Counted from the first letter of the stretch, positions 31,901-44,700 are shown. The stretch: 64,000 bases of DNA from Pisaster brevispinus (GCA_023634235.1 JAMKCF010000008.1:16861558-16925557), one strand, 5' to 3'. Numbers and translations: made by a program. The notes: generated by a model from the sequence alone, not told the origin.

Positions 31901-34619
31901 TTTAACAATTATTAACTATTGGCAAAACACACGTTGCAATTCCTTTTTAAAGTCTATGGTAGTCTTTGTAAATCTAGCCGCAATTCAGCTTTCGGCTGCG
32001 ATGGTCGAATACTATAACTATTTTGAATCGAATCAAAATAATTTGAATATCTTTAACCCCGTCTGAGATACATATAAGTTGTTCTAGTTTTATTTAATTT
32101 CAACTTTGTAGACTTTTGCTGAACGAGTACTGGGACCCTGGTCCGTGATCATCTCGCTAGCTGTCGCCATGTCATGTATCGGGTCGTTAAACGGCGCTTT
32201 GTTCTCATTCGCAAGGTACGTGTCCTCATGTCAAAAACCGCTGTTCTGCTTAAAAACAAATTCTGAGACTTATTAGTAAGCAGTTTCAGCAGACCATTCA
32301 TTTAATAGTGCATGTAAAATGTTTGTATTTTAGGTGGCAACATTTCTTCTGTGCTTAGCATTGTTTTAGGTTAATTGGTTTATCAAACTTGTTTGGTATT
32401 AAGGAAACCTTGTCAGGGAACAGTCCTTGGTAGAGTATATAGTATGAGGGGGTTTGTTTGGCTAGTATCCGAACGCTGTTAAGTATAATAAACGCAAAGC
32501 AATTTTGTTGTGACTAGAAACTTCGTTAGATTTGTCTTGTTTCAAGCTAACACAACATTTTTAGCGTGTTTATTCCAAAGAAAGGGTTTTGTTTGTGATA
32601 TTGTGATTTTAGTGATATTTCATCAAATGGGAATTTACGAAAATCAGGTTAGCTTCTCTACTGAAGTTTCCGAATAAAAAAATAAAAATAATAAGATGGT
32701 TTGGTTAAACTTACAAGTAAATGGCTTGGGATCTTGTTCTGTTTTCAGAATATTGATGGTGTCGTCAAGAGAGGGCGTAATGCCGCAAGTTCTCGGCATG
32801 ATACACGTGGAGTACAAGTCACCGCTTCCAGCTGCAGTTGTTTCGGTAATAAATAATGTTTTACATAAATTTTACATAAAGAAATATGCAAACAACTTTC
32901 TTCGAGGCTTTTCTAAACTTTGCCTAAGCCGTAGCCATAGCCGTAGCAGTAACCGTAGTCAGATAGAACCAGACATAGAAGCTTGATTTATTACTTTTAC
33001 CTTTCTAGTTCACTGTTGTGATTGCTATGCTCATGAGTCTCGATATCAACACACTCATCAACTACTTAACTTTCACTCGTTATTTGATTATACTTATTTA
33101 CCTTTCTAGTTCCCCATTGTGATTGCTATGTTGACGAGTCCTGATATCAACACACTCATCAACTACTTGAGTTTCTCTCGTTGGTTGATTATACTTATTT
33201 ACCTTTCTAGTTCCCCATTGTGATTGCTATGTTGATGAGTCCTGATATCAACACACTCATCAACTACTTGAGTTTCACTCGCTGGCTATTCATCTCCATC
33301 GCAGTGGCGTCGATTCCTTACTTCAGATGGAAGTACCCGGATATGCCACGCCCATTCAAGGTAACAACTCAGGTCAAAGGTCATTGCATAGTCTGGGTAG
33401 CATGAAGGGATTACAGTCATAATCAATGTAAAGGAAACTAATGTTTGCGGTAATAACTAAGTGTAATTATCTGTCTAATGAGTTATTGCGGTTATTTTAA
33501 AAGAAAAAATTACTACCCGTATGCCCGGGGTGAGATTAAAAATTACCACCGTGAAATTACACATTTTGTAAGCTTTATTATATTAATTCCAATGTTTTTA
33601 AAACAATTTCGCAATTAAAAAGTATTTGTTTTTTCCATTTGTCCAAAAATTGTGAAACAAATAAAATCAAAATAATCCTTTTGTTTTTAATAAGTATATG
33701 ACATACCAACATCCCTGAAAAGGGACAAGGTTTACGAACATTTGTATTTCCAACATTTTCCTTTTGGACAGTTTGAAATCTTACTTTGAAATGTTAAAAC
33801 AATTCTCTCTTTTTGTTAAACAGGTCCCAATCATCCTCCCGATTATCTTCATTCTATGTGCTTTGTTCGTGGTAGTTGTTTCCATCTACTCCTCACCGAT
33901 AGACTGCGGCATTGGGGCTGCTATAACGATCACCGGGGTGCCAGTTTACTACTTCTTTGTCTGGTGGGAGAATAAGCCCGTTTGGTTTACCGATGCGATG
34001 GGTAAGAAATAATCTATAGCTCCCTGCACTGACGTCACACGAGCCTACACAGTGTCCCATTTTTTTATGTCAAAATGCATGCAAAGACACTGTTTTTTTT
34101 TAGTCTAACTGCGCAAGTCAGCTAACAGACTCTTCGAACAGTATGAGATATCTGTTTTTCGAAATTAGGAAACCGAGCATTATTATGGATAATGACGTCG
34201 TGTACATTCGGTCATTGCACGATTTTTATTATGCGCTTCGCATTTGTTTTTTGAGGGTTTTTTTACAATGATATTAGAATATGTTTCTTCGTTTTCTCTT
34301 TCCCCTTTTTCTTCTTTCCTTGTGTAATGCGCTCTCTTACTTGTATTCCGCAGTCTATGATCAAAATAAATATGCTTTTCAGTCGCCTGATCTACAAACA
34401 TCTTTTTGTTGTTCTTCTTCTTCTTCTTCTTCTTTAATAGTTTTCTCACTGTTTTCTACCAAACTAAGCAGATCTTTTACAGATTTCTTTGTCATTACTA
34501 ATGGACGGAATTTTTTTTTAATAATGCAAACTATTTCTGTCTTTTCTCTTACAGATTCCATCACGTGTTTTCTGCAGAGATTCTTGTACATAGCTCCAGG
34601 AGCGAAAAAGACCGATTGA
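25928..34619 (+). CDS. SLC7A11-like: xCT-like amino-acid transporter, copy C, complete
   Basis: Ten coding exons: 25928-26459, 27076-27201, 29569-29671, 30205-30249, 31077-31200, 32112-32215, 32749-32845, 33211-33360, 33824-34001, 34555-34619; 1524 nt, 507 aa, frame intact. ATG 25928 is the first in-frame Met after a stop at 25904, with G at -3 and +4. The acidic N terminus is followed by LKRQIGLVGC and GSGIFISPKGVLQ. Both arginines lining the human xCT pathway are kept: Arg139 (26342-26344, = R135) and Arg401 (33280-33282, = R396), with the K198-equivalent Lys and the heavy-chain Cys162. This is the best candidate in the array for a true cystine/glutamate exchanger (inference). The tail LQRFLYIAPGAKKTD is family-like. 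Odd points: exon 4 is preceded by four tandem copies of its acceptor, exon 8 by two partial duplicates, and exons 1, 2 and 5 resemble copies A, B or E far more closely than the remaining exons do. Confidence 0.94.
27655..27957. mobile_element. Two TIR MITEs of the CCCTTTTCGAAA family
   Basis: The better-defined one spans 27807-27957, from GGCCCTTTTCGAAACCACG to CGTGGTTTCGATAAGGC. A second degraded copy precedes it from 27655. A third is at 50869-51017. Intron 2 of copy C. Confidence 0.65.
29828..29975 (+). mobile_element. tRNA-derived SINE-c, copy 1
   Basis: TGGTCTAGTGGTAAGACC (box A) and GGGTTCAAATCC (box B) with a tail ending in ...CACGTCAGTGTATAGG. A related copy is at 31765. Intron 3 of copy C. 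Confidence 0.65.
30089..30210 (+). repeat. 29-bp tandem repeat of the exon 4 acceptor, four copies
   Basis: AATCGGTTACAG|GCAATTTCT recurs every 29 bp with AG at 30117, 30146, 30175 and 30204. Only the last leads into the open exon (30205-30249). Using any upstream AG brings in a stop or a frameshift. Confidence 0.9.
30260..30800. repeat. TACTCG-rich repetitive segment
   Basis: Clusters of TACTCGAGTACC, CTCGCACTCG and AAGTACTTGGTACTCGG at 30265-30360, 30600-30670 and 30765-30790, in both orientations. Probably remains of an element rich in GAGTA/TACTC palindromes. Intron 4 of copy C. Confidence 0.45.
30860..30915 (+). mobile_element. Penelope-like/hammerhead-like relic
   Basis: CTGAAGA (30871-30877) ... 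GAAACGTC (30896-30903), the same arrangement as at 14194 and 58363. Confidence 0.45.
31765..31885 (+). mobile_element. tRNA-derived SINE-c, copy 2
   Basis: CTGGTGGTCTGGTGGTTTGA (box A) and GGGCTCGAATCCC (box B), with a tail including CATACATCGGTGTGTAGG. Intron 5 of copy C. Confidence 0.6.
33001..33285 (+). repeat. 101-bp tandem duplication of copy C exon 8 acceptor and 5' half
   Basis: Three copies of CCTTTCTAG|TT... with AG at 33008, 33109 and 33210, spaced 101 bp. The upstream two contain diverged copies of about 75 nt of exon 8 sequence but no downstream half. As 101 is not a multiple of 3, using an upstream acceptor frameshifts. Confidence 0.9.
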
Positions 34620-34859
34620 GACCCAGAACTAAGGCTCGGTTCTTCAAGCTCTGGGGAAGAAGATAATGTTTTATTTTTCTTTGTTATGCATGGCTCTGTG
34701 TCACTGAAATGTGTAACTTTCAGATGGACTGAAAGATCATATTCAGTTTTATGGTGCACTCACTTTCCAATACAGTCCTTATGAAACTGGGGAAAAATTA
34801 TTAGCATCTTTACCCTTAGGTTTACAATTCCGCGTTGTGTAAATGCCATTTTGTTTGAA

Positions 34860-35160
34860 ACCCTTAAGTGCAATTTTTGTCAAAATCCAAATCTGTCCAT
34901 GAAGTCATACTTCAAATGTATGGTCTTTACTTTTTTCTTTTTCTTTTTTTTTTTTTGGCTGGCACAAAAATTCCTGTTAGGAATGTACAGACTCATTTGT
35001 TTTTGATGTCCCATGATGACGTCATGTTTCATTTTGACGTGAGGTTAAAGACTTGTAATTTGTCCGCGTTTTTACAAAGACTCTCTCTATCAATTGGAAA
35101 ATGAGGACACCCGAAAACCGAGTTTGACCTTGGAGCCCCTCTTTAATTATCAACGGATAT
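34860..35160 (+). repeat. Dispersed repeat R1 after copy C
   Basis: Matches 1170-1400 and continues into CGTGAGGTTAAAGACTTG and GACCTTGGAGCCCCTCTTT. TGACGTCA is at 35017. Confidence 0.6.
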
Positions 35161-38100
35161 TTGTCTTTGTCCATGCAAATAAAGCCAGGAACCATTTGTG
35201 AACCGATGGTTCTGAAATCCAAGTAAACCTTCAAGTGCATTTTGCCGATTACCCTTTTTCTTTTCCTTTTGATTTTTCTTGCAATTCGGGTCAGACCAGA
35301 AGTTACATAAATAACCCCGTAGATTACCTTAAGTGCCTTAGCGGTCCCAGAGGCTAGCGTGTTACTTGGCCGGCCTGCATGTCAACCGAGGACACCAATA
35401 CCGTTTATAATATGTATATACTAAAATGAATACTGTATTATTAACAAATGTAAACACAGCACCGAAATCCACGACTGGTGCTCACGGCAGATTTTTTTTC
35501 TGATTGTGCTTTAGAAACACAGTTTTAAAAAATGAGCATCCATTTCGTTTTATTTACTGTTTCCCACACTCCAAAAAAACTCAAAAAACCTGACAGCCTA
35601 TAAACTTAAATTCTGTGTCAGTTTGACCCATTTTAGGGTCATTTGACATAGGCTCCGTTGGAGACGTAGTTGGCATTTCAGGACCTTAAGACAGAGTTTC
35701 ATCTAATCACAGTATTACAGTTTAGATTACAACTACAATAAGGTACGTCAAGGAATACGGTACCAAGCATCAACAGCGCCACCAAGAGTCTGCCTGGGCG
35801 CTCAGTTTACGTATTCATTGACTGTGTTTGTGAGAACCGGGATAAAAGGCCTTAGACAGAAGTTGTCAGTATCTTTCAAATGGTATAACAGTTGAATAAG
35901 TAACAAAAGTAATAAATGTCAAAGCAGAACAGTGAATATTCATTAGATTTTAGTGTTCATAATCGTAAATATTTCATTTTATATTTTACGCAGGTTCAGG
36001 TTGAGTGTAGCAAGCAACGGCAATCATTTGACAATTTTGAGAATGAAATACTTCGATCTTGCGCCAAATTCCATAATTCCTCCAAATATTTCATCTGTCT
36101 CGCTACATAGGCTACGCATTATAGTTATACCAAACTTTGTCCGGTTACTTTGATTTTGTTTTGTTGTGGATTGTTCCCCCCCCAAAAAAAAAAAAAACAA
36201 CAACAACAACAACAACAAACCTTATTGTATTCGAATTGTACATAGTAATAATGTTATTTCAAGGCTTTACTAGCTTGAGTTACAGTATTATTGTTGCTAC
36301 TTCGTAAATGATGACGTCAGGTTTCTTCGTCTGTTACGTATATACTTTTTGTCAAAATTGAAATCAGAGACATGTTCAAGTTAAGTTCAAATTGAATAAA
36401 ATGTAAAAAGTTACTTGAATAAAGGCTAGTTTTATCACTGGTATCGTATGTTTTGGGGTTTAGGGTTGTAGAAAATAATGAAAGTACAGACTGTGCAAGT
36501 CTAAAAAACAACTCGAACAGAGACTACATTTTTTTATGGAATTCAATTTTCTTTTTTCCAATTCTATTTATAAAACATTCTTGAAAATAAATATACCCGT
36601 ACAAATTTGTTACAAAAACAATTTCAATTTTTATATATTACAAATAATTTTTTACAATTAAACCAAAATAAAACTCTGGTAGAGGATACTTATTTTTTAG
36701 AAACCCCATTTGCGAATCCCGCCCATGCTGCCGTTACATAGGTTTAATGATAAACACGAACGGCAGTTGGGCGAAATTCTTAATCGTTTTAATTACAGCA
36801 GAAAGGGAAGTCAAATCTTATTCTCTGTTTTTCCTTGTTGGTTTGTTAAATTTATTTTTCTTTCATATAGTCGTGGCTAGATTTTACTTTCCCAATGATA
36901 TTATATAGTTAATTTACAAGGCCATAAAGTAAGAAGAACTAAGAAGAAACAGAATTGCGCAGGCGTAAAACTCAACATACTTGGGACCAACTTGGTCTCG
37001 AAAGTTCATAGACGCACTATGACTTGCAAAGTCTTCCATTTTATGCTTCTGTTTTAATGGAAAAACTATAATTTTATAACAAATATCACTTATAAAATTA
37101 TGACAGATCCTCTCCAAATGGAGGTTGAAGGATAGCTTGGTATTTACAGGGAAATTGTAATGGTTTTGGGCAAAATGTATTATTCTTGAAAAAACATTGA
37201 AAGCAAGAATTAAAGATAGGTACGGGGATTAATTAACCGACCCAGATCTGCGATTATCTCCGGAGATAATTTTCCATCGTTCCAGAAATCGGTAAATAAT
37301 TTTGACATAAGTAGCATGGATCAATGTTGGGGTGATGTTGAACTTTGTAATCGGTGGCTTTCAAAGGTAAAGAACCCAGGTGCAAAGCCAAAATCACACC
37401 CAGTGTGTGCAACAAGCTGTCACGGGGTTTTATTTCACGAGTGACAAGACTGAGGGCACAAAACAGTGTCTTATTCCTTGTCTCCAAGGCTCGTCCTTGT
37501 CTCCAAGGCTCGTCATTCGCAATGGCAGCATTCGGGTGGGGGAACCGTCATGAACTTTGTAAATGTCTTTGGAGTAAACTGTTATTACGCCGGCATCTAT
37601 GGGTGTAAAGAAGAGGGGTTAAAAGTAAAGTTTTACAAATCTGCCATGGTACAAAACAGCATATTTTAAGGCGTCACAACATCATTCAAACAGTCCTTCT
37701 TGTAAAACCAAAAAATTAAACAATATACAGGCCACGGGGAAGGGCTTGAGCCCACAGAGCCCCCCACCCCTCATCCGAGTGAGCCCCTATGATGGATACA
37801 AAAACCATCGACATTTGGGTTATCCCCCCTCCCAACCCGCCCCCATCCCAGACTTACACTGGTGCTCCATGAACACTCTCCCAAAACCCAAAGTCTTAAC
37901 TTCTCGTCGTAATTGCACTAAACACACGTACGCCATTTCTAGGTGATTTAGGAATGTACTTGTTACGAGATAGCCCAGTCATCTTAACGGATTGATGTTA
38001 CCTGTCGGTACCGATTGTAGAAGGGTATATATAGTTCTGCAAAGTACTTTTTGATTACATGTGAATGTCCCCAGCGTCGGCAATCAGCATTAGGCTTGTC

Positions 38101-39239
38101 CGTGAAAACATCCAAATCGCAAAATGTATAACTGACTATGTCAATACTTGCTTTAAAGGAAATAGATTTAAAGGCAAACAAAAATAGTGAAATATCTAAG
38201 CTGTAATCAATAATTCTCAATCTAGTTTTGTTGACTATATTACTCTAGTGTTTGTAATAATAGTATCAATAATATCGGAGTCTTGTATAGTGCACGTATC
38301 CACGAGATGTTCAAGGCGCTTGAAAAAATGGGGAATAATTTAAGACAAGTTTTAAGGTTTAAGAATAATATCCATAGAACCACCTTCTAAGGGGTCAGCT
38401 TTCGACAGCCACTGTCAGAAACACCGGGAAACCACCCCCCTCCCCTCCTCCCCCTCCACACCACCACCTTGCAATCATGCCCATGGACAGTCGGATTTCG
38501 TTGTAACAAGACCGCCGAGACTAGTTGCCATATTAGCTCCTAACAACAGGAACATTGTTATAAGAGGACAGGGAAACAAAGAAACACAAAGCAGAAATAA
38601 GATTTTGTACTTAAGAAGGTACTCTTTAAACGCAGAACATCGTTATAAGTGCTCTTATAACGAGGGTTATGGATTCTTTTTATGAACTCAGCGTCTTGTG
38701 TTGTTTTAAGAGTTAAGTAAAATACAACAGCCATCGTATCTTTCTTTAGTGTCCAAAGGAAAAGCTGTGGATCATTTAGAATAAGACATTCACAACAAAA
38801 AACACTTTATTTTACTTTTTTTTTCTCCAATTCTAAAAACAAAACACAAATTGAATTTAATGTAATTGAACAATGCACACATGGACAAAAATAGGGGCAA
38901 AATGGCTAAAGTGAAAGGCCGAGGAGAAAATTATGTTTTTCTTTTGTAAAATGTTTTTATGCTCCCAGACAAATTGTTTTTCTTCTATCGTAGTTGTATT
39001 CCCTTCAATTTTACTTTTTGTTTTAATTGATAATTTAAATAATTCGTGTTTAAGTGATAAAAGCTGGTATAATTTTCATTGAAAAGGAGGGCACGGTGAA
39101 ACTGCACTTCAAACATAAAGGCAACGATGGTTATTGTCAACAGACTTTATCTGACCCATATACGTCAAATGATAAACCTGTGAAAGTTTTCGGCCCAATT
39201 GGTCATCAGAATCACAAGAAAATAAGGAAAATCCCACCA

Positions 39240-39420
39240 CAGTGTTTCACTGTTTCAAAACATCAGGTTTTGGACACACGAGATCAAAACTAATTATTTT
39301 CCTCATAAATCTCAACAACAAAAACTTTCGCATTTCAAGCAAAAATAGCTCAAGGGAAGTTTTCCCACCATCATGACCGTCCTTTAGGCCTATACAATGT
39401 AAGCTATGTGCAAATCTGTC
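39240..39420 (-). repeat. Dispersed repeat R6 (diverged)
   Basis: CATTTCAAGCAAAAATAGCT, AAGTTTTCCCACC and the GTAAGCTATGTGCAAATCTG series parallel 25465-25550. Confidence 0.45.
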
Positions 39421-39899
39421 TACGTTTATTGTGTTTAAACTTATCAAAGTTGTGTATGCACTTTAAACACGAATCTCCAAAGTGGTTGTACTATCTGAAC
39501 CCAAGGGCATGCATAAACCCAGGCGAACCTGACCTCTTCTCTAAATTGGTGCGTACCTTTGAACTTTACTCAGATGATTTGACAATCACTTCAACTCATT
39601 GCAAAAAGTGCTCAAAAGCTGACGAATGTTTAAAAGCAATGTGCATAAGTCCTATGATAAGTCAAAATACATTGTTGAGCTATCCGCCAGTGAAAAAAAA
39701 TTGAAGGGGTCGGTCGGTCGTGATTTTTTTTCTTCTCCCCCACCCCCTCCTTGACTTTCATAAGATTGGAATGCATTGGAACTGACACGCATACCATGTT
39801 TTTTCAATAATCTAGCATAGTCTAAAAACTCTCGAGTTCCTGGTTCTGTGGGGCCTGACCTCTTTCAGTGTCAGTAAGGTGTCTATTATGCTCTTAGAC

Positions 39900-40010
39900 C
39901 CCTTGCATAATGTCGTCACAGGCCCAAACAGCGCCCTCACTGAGGTCAAAGGAAGACCTATCATTGGCTGAGAGTTGTGCGCGGCCAATGTAAGGGGTCT
40001 ATTGCACGTC
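39900..40010 (+). repeat. Dispersed repeat R2 (reference-like copy)
   Basis: CCCCTTGCATAATGTCGTCA, CAGCGCCCTCACTGAGGTCA, then CATTGGCTGAGAGTTGTGCG. Its CRE palindrome is mutated (TGTCGTCA). Confidence 0.6.
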
Positions 40011-41046
40011 TTTTAAGCTAGTTTCATAATTATGAGGTATAGGTCAAAGCTATGACTTCCAAAAAGTCATACAATTGAGACGTAAGTCATAATTTTGATT
40101 CTGCTACTAGTTCATAACTTTTTCCCATGTCCCTTTAATGCCTCCTTACTTGAGACCATACAGATAAGAGCCTTGTGGTTTTTTTTTTTTTAAATAAACA
40201 AAAGGGGGTATGCTTCGTTTTGTTTGATGCTGGCTATGTTTAGAAAAAGTCTATACTGTTTTGTTTTCTTCTTTTAACAATTACTGCGATTGTTTTCGTT
40301 TATTCACCGAGGTATTGTTTGCTGAAACATGGGCATGGTTTGGAGAGCGTTCCAAGGTTCGAATGACTGCTGATAAAAAATCGTTAACACGGATTAAAAT
40401 ACATGTTTTATTTATCTTATGGACATTATGCCGGCGAAAAGGCTGTTAAACTATAATTGAATCGAAACCCCAAAAAGCAACAAAAAATACTTATCTGGGG
40501 TCCATTTTATCAATCTGTTAATATTTACTAAGTAGAAATACTTAGTAGAAATTAGTACCAGTCACAGTACTGCCTGATATACAATATACTTATAACTGGT
40601 TCCTTGCTAAATTTAAGCTTTAGTTATTAAATGTGTTAAGCAATATACCTGATAGACGGCTGGAACCCAGGCTGACGCACGTTCTGCTTTCTGGTGTAGC
40701 TTTCACTGATGGTCAATGACAGACATCAAATATCATAACAATCCTTTGAAATCTCTTTGAACATAAAAGAACGAGATTTTGTGCAAACTCAAATAATTTC
40801 CAGGCCCTTCTAAGTTTTGTTCTCTACTTGTTTTGTTGGGGGTGGCATTAAGTGGAAAGACAGAATGAAGAACATAGACGTCAGTTATTGAACCAAGTAA
40901 CTATAGCAGTCTCCTTACTTCTAACAAGAAAGCCGTTGCCATAGTAGGGACATCTTATAAGGATGAGGAAGCAGCCTCGCCTACTCAGATTACTTTGAGA
41001 CTGAACCCAAACAAGGAAGACGGCGACTAGAGCGTCAATGAACGAC

Positions 41047-41175
41047 ATGGAGGGACACACTGGACAAGGACCTGGAATAGCTGAATCTCAACAGAAATCA
41101 CATCTGATTATCCATAACAGCCAACCGTCACATGAGTTGAAGAGGCTCGTGGAGACAGTTTGCCACTATGTCTAA
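41047..41175 (+). other. Short upstream ORF, possibly in copy D leader
   Basis: A 42-codon ORF starting ATGGAGGGACAC, in a stretch less AT-rich than its surroundings and about 90 bp after a TTATAAGG motif. Could be a uORF of a copy D leader; no family recognised. Confidence 0.2.
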
Positions 41176-41380
41176 ATGTAGCCCAAAACGTGTACCCAAA
41201 TTTAGCACTTCCCTAAATGTAGCCCAAAACTTGTACCTAGGTGTAGCCTTGACCTAAATGTAGCTTGGGCTTATTATGTAGAAATGACGCTAAATCTAAA
41301 ATTAGCCCCAATCGTGCACCTAAATTTAGCATGGAGCTAACTGTTGTCATAACAGTGTGCCTAAATTTAGTCCACACCTA
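41165..41380 (+). repeat. Degenerate CTAAATGTAGCCC tandem repeat
   Basis: Imperfect units of about 35 bp (CTAAATGTAGCCCAAAAC, CCTAAATTTAGCAC and similar). Related units lie in intron 8 of copies A (3965-4015) and B (21940-22030). Confidence 0.6.
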
Positions 41381-41468
41381 TCGTCGGGCTATGCAACTAT
41401 GTTTGAGTTAATATTAATTACTAGCTGACGGGACGGTTTCTTAATATATAAATAAAAATAACAGTCCA

Positions 41469-41720
41469 ATGGGTTTGTTTTGTTATCTAGCCTGTTCACA
41501 ATTTACAGACTGGAAGCCTAATCTATTACAAGTACTGCAGGACTCACCTTTGTACTCAAAAATGTCAGTAACGGGATGCTTTGGGGAAAATAGTACCAAT
41601 CAGACTGGAGGTTTTGACGGCTGTACTTGTCGGTCAAAACTCGACGAGGATTGTGTTTCTTTTGAGGGGGAATATCTGTACAGCATTCATCATGGATGCC
41701 ATGCGAATGGCAATACATGA
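41469..41720 (+). other. Overlapping upstream ORF with endothelin-like cysteine spacing
   Basis: An 83-codon ORF ending inside copy D exon 1 in another frame. Its C-terminal part reads C-T-C-R-S-K-L-D-E-D-C-V-S-F, which fits the spacing C-x-C-x4-D-x2-C-V-x-F of endothelin-type peptides but lacks the fourth cysteine. Probably coincidental or a uORF. Confidence 0.2.
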
Positions 41721-44700
41721 AACTGAAATATCCAGAATCTCTTCCCAACGATGGAATCATGATCCAATCCCTGTCAGAGTACCACCGGAGGACTTCAGGA
41801 AATTCCACCGGGCAGAAGTGACTCTTGAACGGCAGATCGGGCTCGGTGGATGCATCGCTTTCGTAGTCGGTACCGTGGTAGGCTCGGGAATTTTCATCTC
41901 TCCGAAGGGGGTGTTGAAGAACACCGGCAGCGTGGGGTTGGCGCTCGTGGTGTGGGTCATCTGTGGGATTTTATCGGCCATAGGGGCCCTCTGCTACGCT
42001 GAGCTTGGAACGACCATACCTAAATCGGGTGGAGACTTCACGTACATTCTAGAGACATTTGGTGCGATTCCGGCGTTCCTGCGAGTCTGGACGAACCTGG
42101 TGGCCGTTGTTACTGCACAGTATGCCGTTATTTCAGTCACCGGTGTCACCTATATGTTGAAGCCTATTTTCGGAGAATGCGAGATACCGTATTATTTGAT
42201 TCAGTTTCTGGCTGCCCTATTGCTAGGTAATGTATGGACTTTACTAATGGAAGTGGGTGCTAAGTCATGCCTAAAGGCAGGGTGGAATTTTTTACCTATA
42301 ACTTTGAATCTGAGAAAGGCTTCAGGCGTGAAGCCTTTCTCAGGCATCTGAAAGCACATAAATCTACGCAACAAGAGTGAGTTTGTCTATTTTTGAGATT
42401 CCAATTTCCGTGGTGTCCGTTGGTGAATGCTGCCGCCTGATGCGGTTGGTACCAACTCGCTAAACGTAGACCGACTCGACGTTCTAGATGAAAATACCGT
42501 GACAGGTTTTTTTCTGTTTTCTCAACAAGTAAACATTGTATTCATCTTAAACTTTCACATGCGACTTTTATAGTATCGTTTTTTATAATACTTTTAAACA
42601 CTTCATTCATAGTTTCACAAAACGTTGACAAAACGCTACACTGCTGTTGTCATGACAACTATTATTGCAGCCAATAAACTGTCATCATCCTGCCCCTGTT
42701 TTTAGTCTTGCTCCCGGCGTGAATCAGCATTTACTGAATACTGATTCTTATTCTACTGGAAAGGGTGCGAGACTTCTTTGCCCTTCTTGCCTCGATTTGG
42801 TCTACATTGATTTGAGTGAGTGTGGGTTCTAGTCACAGTCTTGTCCTTAGAGCAAGGACATTAACCATTGTTGCTTCGTCTTTCGGATGGGACGCGCAGT
42901 TAAGACCACCGGACTATAGTGTTTCTGATTAGTAGTGTATGGGTTCGAGTCCCGGTCATGACACTTGTGTCCTTGAGCAGACACTTATCCATTATTGCTG
43001 CGTCCTTCGGATGGGACGTAAGGCAAAAGGTTCCGTGTGTTGTGTAATGCAAGTAAAATAACTCCTGACAGTGACATTTCACGAAGAGAAGGTGTTTGCT
43101 CTCTTGTTTCTGGCAATGGCTGCTGAGTGAGCCACAGCATCTTGTAAATCCTTACAATGTGCTAAATAAATTGTTCTTTTACAAATTTTGTAAAATATAC
43201 TGTTTTATGTTTCTGTTTGTTCAAGCACCTGGAGTACTTTGTTATGTGCGATATAAGACCATTTTATATGATATTAAAGACACTGGTTCCGTTTGTTGTG
43301 TAATGCACGTAAATTAACCCAGTACACTATATTTAAGCGATGGGATACGCCCAGTGTTTCTGGTTTGTTTGATCTTGCAGCAACATGCACCACCTCACCT
43401 TGTGTATCTTCAATGGTGTTGTAATAATGTTCGTCTCATAACTCACTCTTAACGAGCTCCACCAGAATTGATACTTCGACACCAGAAGTGTCAAGACATG
43501 GTGCATTACTAAAATACACTAGTACAATTATGTATTTATGGGGGGGGAATGGCGGCACCATACAGTCACACTGCTCCTCAAAAACGAAAAGTTATTACTT
43601 TATAATTGCCCCTCTTTTATAACTTTATTTTCCCAGCTGCTATATTTTGGTTGAACAGTGTGAGCGTTCTATGGAGTAAGCGAGTTCAGATTATCTTCAC
43701 AATAGCTAAAGTCATTGAACTGATGCTCATCATCGCTACAGGATTGTTTTTCATATGGCAAGGTAAAAAATAATTTGCATACTTCTCCAGAAATGGCTTT
43801 GATGTCAAATATTAAGTGGGGTGGGTAAATATTAATTATCTGAATATTCATTGAATATTCATTGCAGGAATATAAATTGTCTGAATATTCATTGAATGAA
43901 CATAAATGTTATTGTCAGAATATTCTTTGTACATGCATTGCATGAATATTCATTGTCTGAATATACACTGTATATTCATTGCATGAATATTCATTGTCTT
44001 GTCTGAACATACTTTGTATATTCATTGCAAGAATATTCATTGAGTATTCATTGCCCTTAAAAAATGTCAGCCCACGTAGATTGTCATCATTAAATCTGTC
44101 CCAACCTGCTGTGGATCCCTCCCTATTGAATTAAACTTACCCGATGCAGCGTATCATCTACGCGTGTGGGTTCGAGTCCAGGTCACGACACTTGCGTCCG
44201 TGGGCATGTGAAATGTGCTTTTATCTTTCTCATTGGAAAATTGCCTGTAAGCTGCTTAGTTTGTTTTGCCTTTAAAATGACGTTAACATATTGTCTAGGC
44301 TTGAAGACAAGCCTTTAAATGTTTGTCGAGGGGATAGCGTATTATAACGCGGAACTCTCGCGATACTGCTGCTGTTCTCGCCCCCAGCTGCTGCTACTGC
44401 GAGCCGTCTAAATTAAGGCGACTACGGGTCCCATAGTCGGGAGCCAAGAGTCTCACGAGAGCAGCATAGTGACAAGAACAGACATTTTAACGACTTGCCC
44501 ATAAGTCTATTCATTATTCGGTAGAGTCCATTCCACTCAAACCACGAATCTTACCAGAAGGGATCGACTGTACATTATTCCGTCTCTCTCCAATACAGGT
44601 CAAACTGACAACTTAAAGAACGCCTTCGAGCCAGCTGTGCACGTGGATCCTGTCAAATTACCATTAGCTATGTACTCTGGTCTCTTCGCTTATTCTGGAT

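Larger units (their letters stand above)
34620..41691. other. Intergenic region, copy C to copy D
   Basis: About 7 kb without a recognisable gene. Holds R1 (34860-35160), an A/CAA microsatellite (36183-36218), R6 (39240-39420), R2 (39900-40010), C-rich patches and the 41165-41380 repeats. The 98-codon ORF at 39408-39704 resembles nothing known to me. Copy D's 5' UTR probably begins in the last kilobase. Confidence 0.6.

Noticed and set aside
34183..34759. Lys/Glu-rich minus-strand ORFs after copy C
   Set aside because: Antisense shadow of the last exon region and of CTT/TTC tracts.
36183..36218. A/CAA tract as a retrogene poly-A tail
   Set aside because: No processed coding sequence or target-site duplication nearby; simple microsatellite.
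39408..39704. 98-codon Cys-containing ORF
   Set aside because: No recognisable family, no splice partners, and it begins in a dispersed repeat. Left as unresolved intergenic sequence.
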